Positions 14,073 to 14,377 of a DNA stretch of 14,377 bases are shown piece after piece. Below the pieces are notes generated by a model. The model did not search any database and was not told the DNA's origin. It saw only the letters and a list, made by a program, of their open reading frames with translations. The position numbers and the translations under genes are program-made. Every line of letters starts with the position of its first letter. The stretch's first letter is position 1. The stretch is taken from positions 1-14,377 of the forward strand of contig JAUWNF010000025.1 of the NCBI GenBank assembly GCA_030612785.1. The letters are read 5' to 3'. The stretch comes from Phycisphaerales bacterium. GTDB taxonomy: Bacteria; Planctomycetota; Phycisphaerae; UBA1845.

Positions 14073-14090
14073 AAACAGTACGTACTGTTT
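14073..14090. promoter_or_regulatory. Perfect 18-bp palindrome, possible regulator binding site
   Basis: AAACAGTACGTACTGTTT is its own reverse complement over all 18 bases. With no loop and a weak AT-rich stem it is a poor terminator but a typical shape for a dimeric repressor site. It lies about 200 bases before the candidate promoter at 14277-14305, so its target gene is unclear. Confidence 0.5.
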
Positions 14091-14276
14091 GTAGGAATCT
14101 GGAGGTCGCACAATAAAGGAGGTGGGCCACCCGACCACCAAGAACCGCTTTCTGCCCCTAGATAACGGGGGGTAGGAACTATTAGGGGCCACATCTTGGG
14201 GCATCCGCCATCGGTCCCGGTGATCAGCCTGGCGGACACCCGTCGTCCGTCCCTGCCGATTCTGCGGGCTTACTGC

Positions 14277-14305
14277 TTGCGTCGCGGGCGGTCGCCCGGT
14301 ATACT
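14277..14305 (+). promoter_or_regulatory. Candidate promoter near the right edge
   Basis: TTGCGT (14277-14282) and TATACT (14300-14305) are 17 bp apart. The -10 is one base from consensus, the -35 keeps only the TTG. Transcription would start near 14312 and run out of the window; no coding start within the window follows convincingly. Confidence 0.4.
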
Positions 14306-14377
14306 ATTAGTCAGTATGTGTTGGGGGGAGGCACGCCGACAAGGTCAATCCTTTCCACCGCAGAAGTAACCCAAGGG

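Larger units (their letters stand above)
13997..14377. other. Gene-free region downstream of tRNA-His
   Basis: No convincing coding frame is present on either strand; the open frames here overlap the tRNA and give the well-known spurious tRNA-derived peptides. Visible structure includes a small hairpin ACGCT/AGCGT just after the tRNA, the 18-bp palindrome at 14073-14090, a consensus-like AAGGAGGTG at 14116-14124 with no start codon at a useful distance, an inverted repeat GCCCCTA (14154-14160)/TAGGGGC (14183-14189), and a candidate promoter at 14277-14305. It is probably the upstream region of a gene beyond the window end. Confidence 0.55.

Noticed and set aside
14116..14124. AAGGAGGTG, a perfect Shine-Dalgarno match
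   Set aside because: No start codon at a usable distance opens a frame of meaningful length.
13884..14239. Open frames over the tRNA giving VAQLVRALGC and GDSNPRPLGPQ peptides
   Set aside because: These are the well-known spurious translations of tRNA genes in both directions.
1..14377. CRISPR array, phage or toxin-antitoxin module
   Set aside because: No regularly spaced identical repeats, no cas or phage genes, and no small antitoxin-like gene beside fic were found.

Overview
The window looks like a chromosomal segment of a high-GC Gram-negative bacterium, most probably a planctomycete. The reasons are a VPEPAS-type PEP-CTERM sorting tail, an LpxD for lipid A, a MurA for peptidoglycan, small lipoproteins and many GC-rich palindromic repeats. 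The phylum is an inference; another PEP-CTERM-bearing phylum is possible.

Layout. 1-450 (+) is the 3' end of a PEP-CTERM surface protein. 400-5346 (-) is a compact heme operon read hemC-hemD-hemE-hemN-hemH. Its genes are joined by 4-base ATGA overlaps except at hemD/hemE, where a 104-bp inverted pair of REP-like hairpins sits. The last gene, hemH, keeps only its N-terminal half and breaks off at a repeat next to the PEP-CTERM gene. 5439-6683 (+) is an orphan ABC-type solute-binding lipoprotein whose N-terminal reading frame runs through two palindromic elements; a second copy of the larger element lies just after its stop. 6909-7934 (-) is lpxD and 8110-9474 (+) is pyrC (dihydroorotase), which carries a short REP-like palindrome in frame. 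9528-10859 (-) is a Fic protein with an AT-rich promoter framed by near-perfect 17-bp inverted repeats. 11023-13201 (-) is prmC-murA, overlapping. 13315-13689 (-) is a small lipoprotein, 13922-13996 (+) is tRNA-His(GTG), and the last 380 bases hold no recognisable gene but contain an 18-bp perfect palindrome and a candidate promoter.

How it works together. HemC, HemD, HemE and HemN take porphobilinogen to protoporphyrinogen IX; the final metal-insertion enzyme appears broken here. LpxD and MurA serve the envelope, PyrC makes pyrimidines, PrmC modifies release factors.

The most unusual theme is the palindromic repeats. At least five separate places carry them, and three touch coding sequence: a truncation in hemH, an apparent in-frame 195-bp insertion at the signal peptide of the solute-binding protein, and an in-frame insertion in a loop of PyrC. 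This resembles, by analogy only, the Rickettsia palindromic elements that enter genes in frame. The second notable item is the operator-like architecture of the fic promoter. All calls come from reading the sequence by eye; no searches were run.
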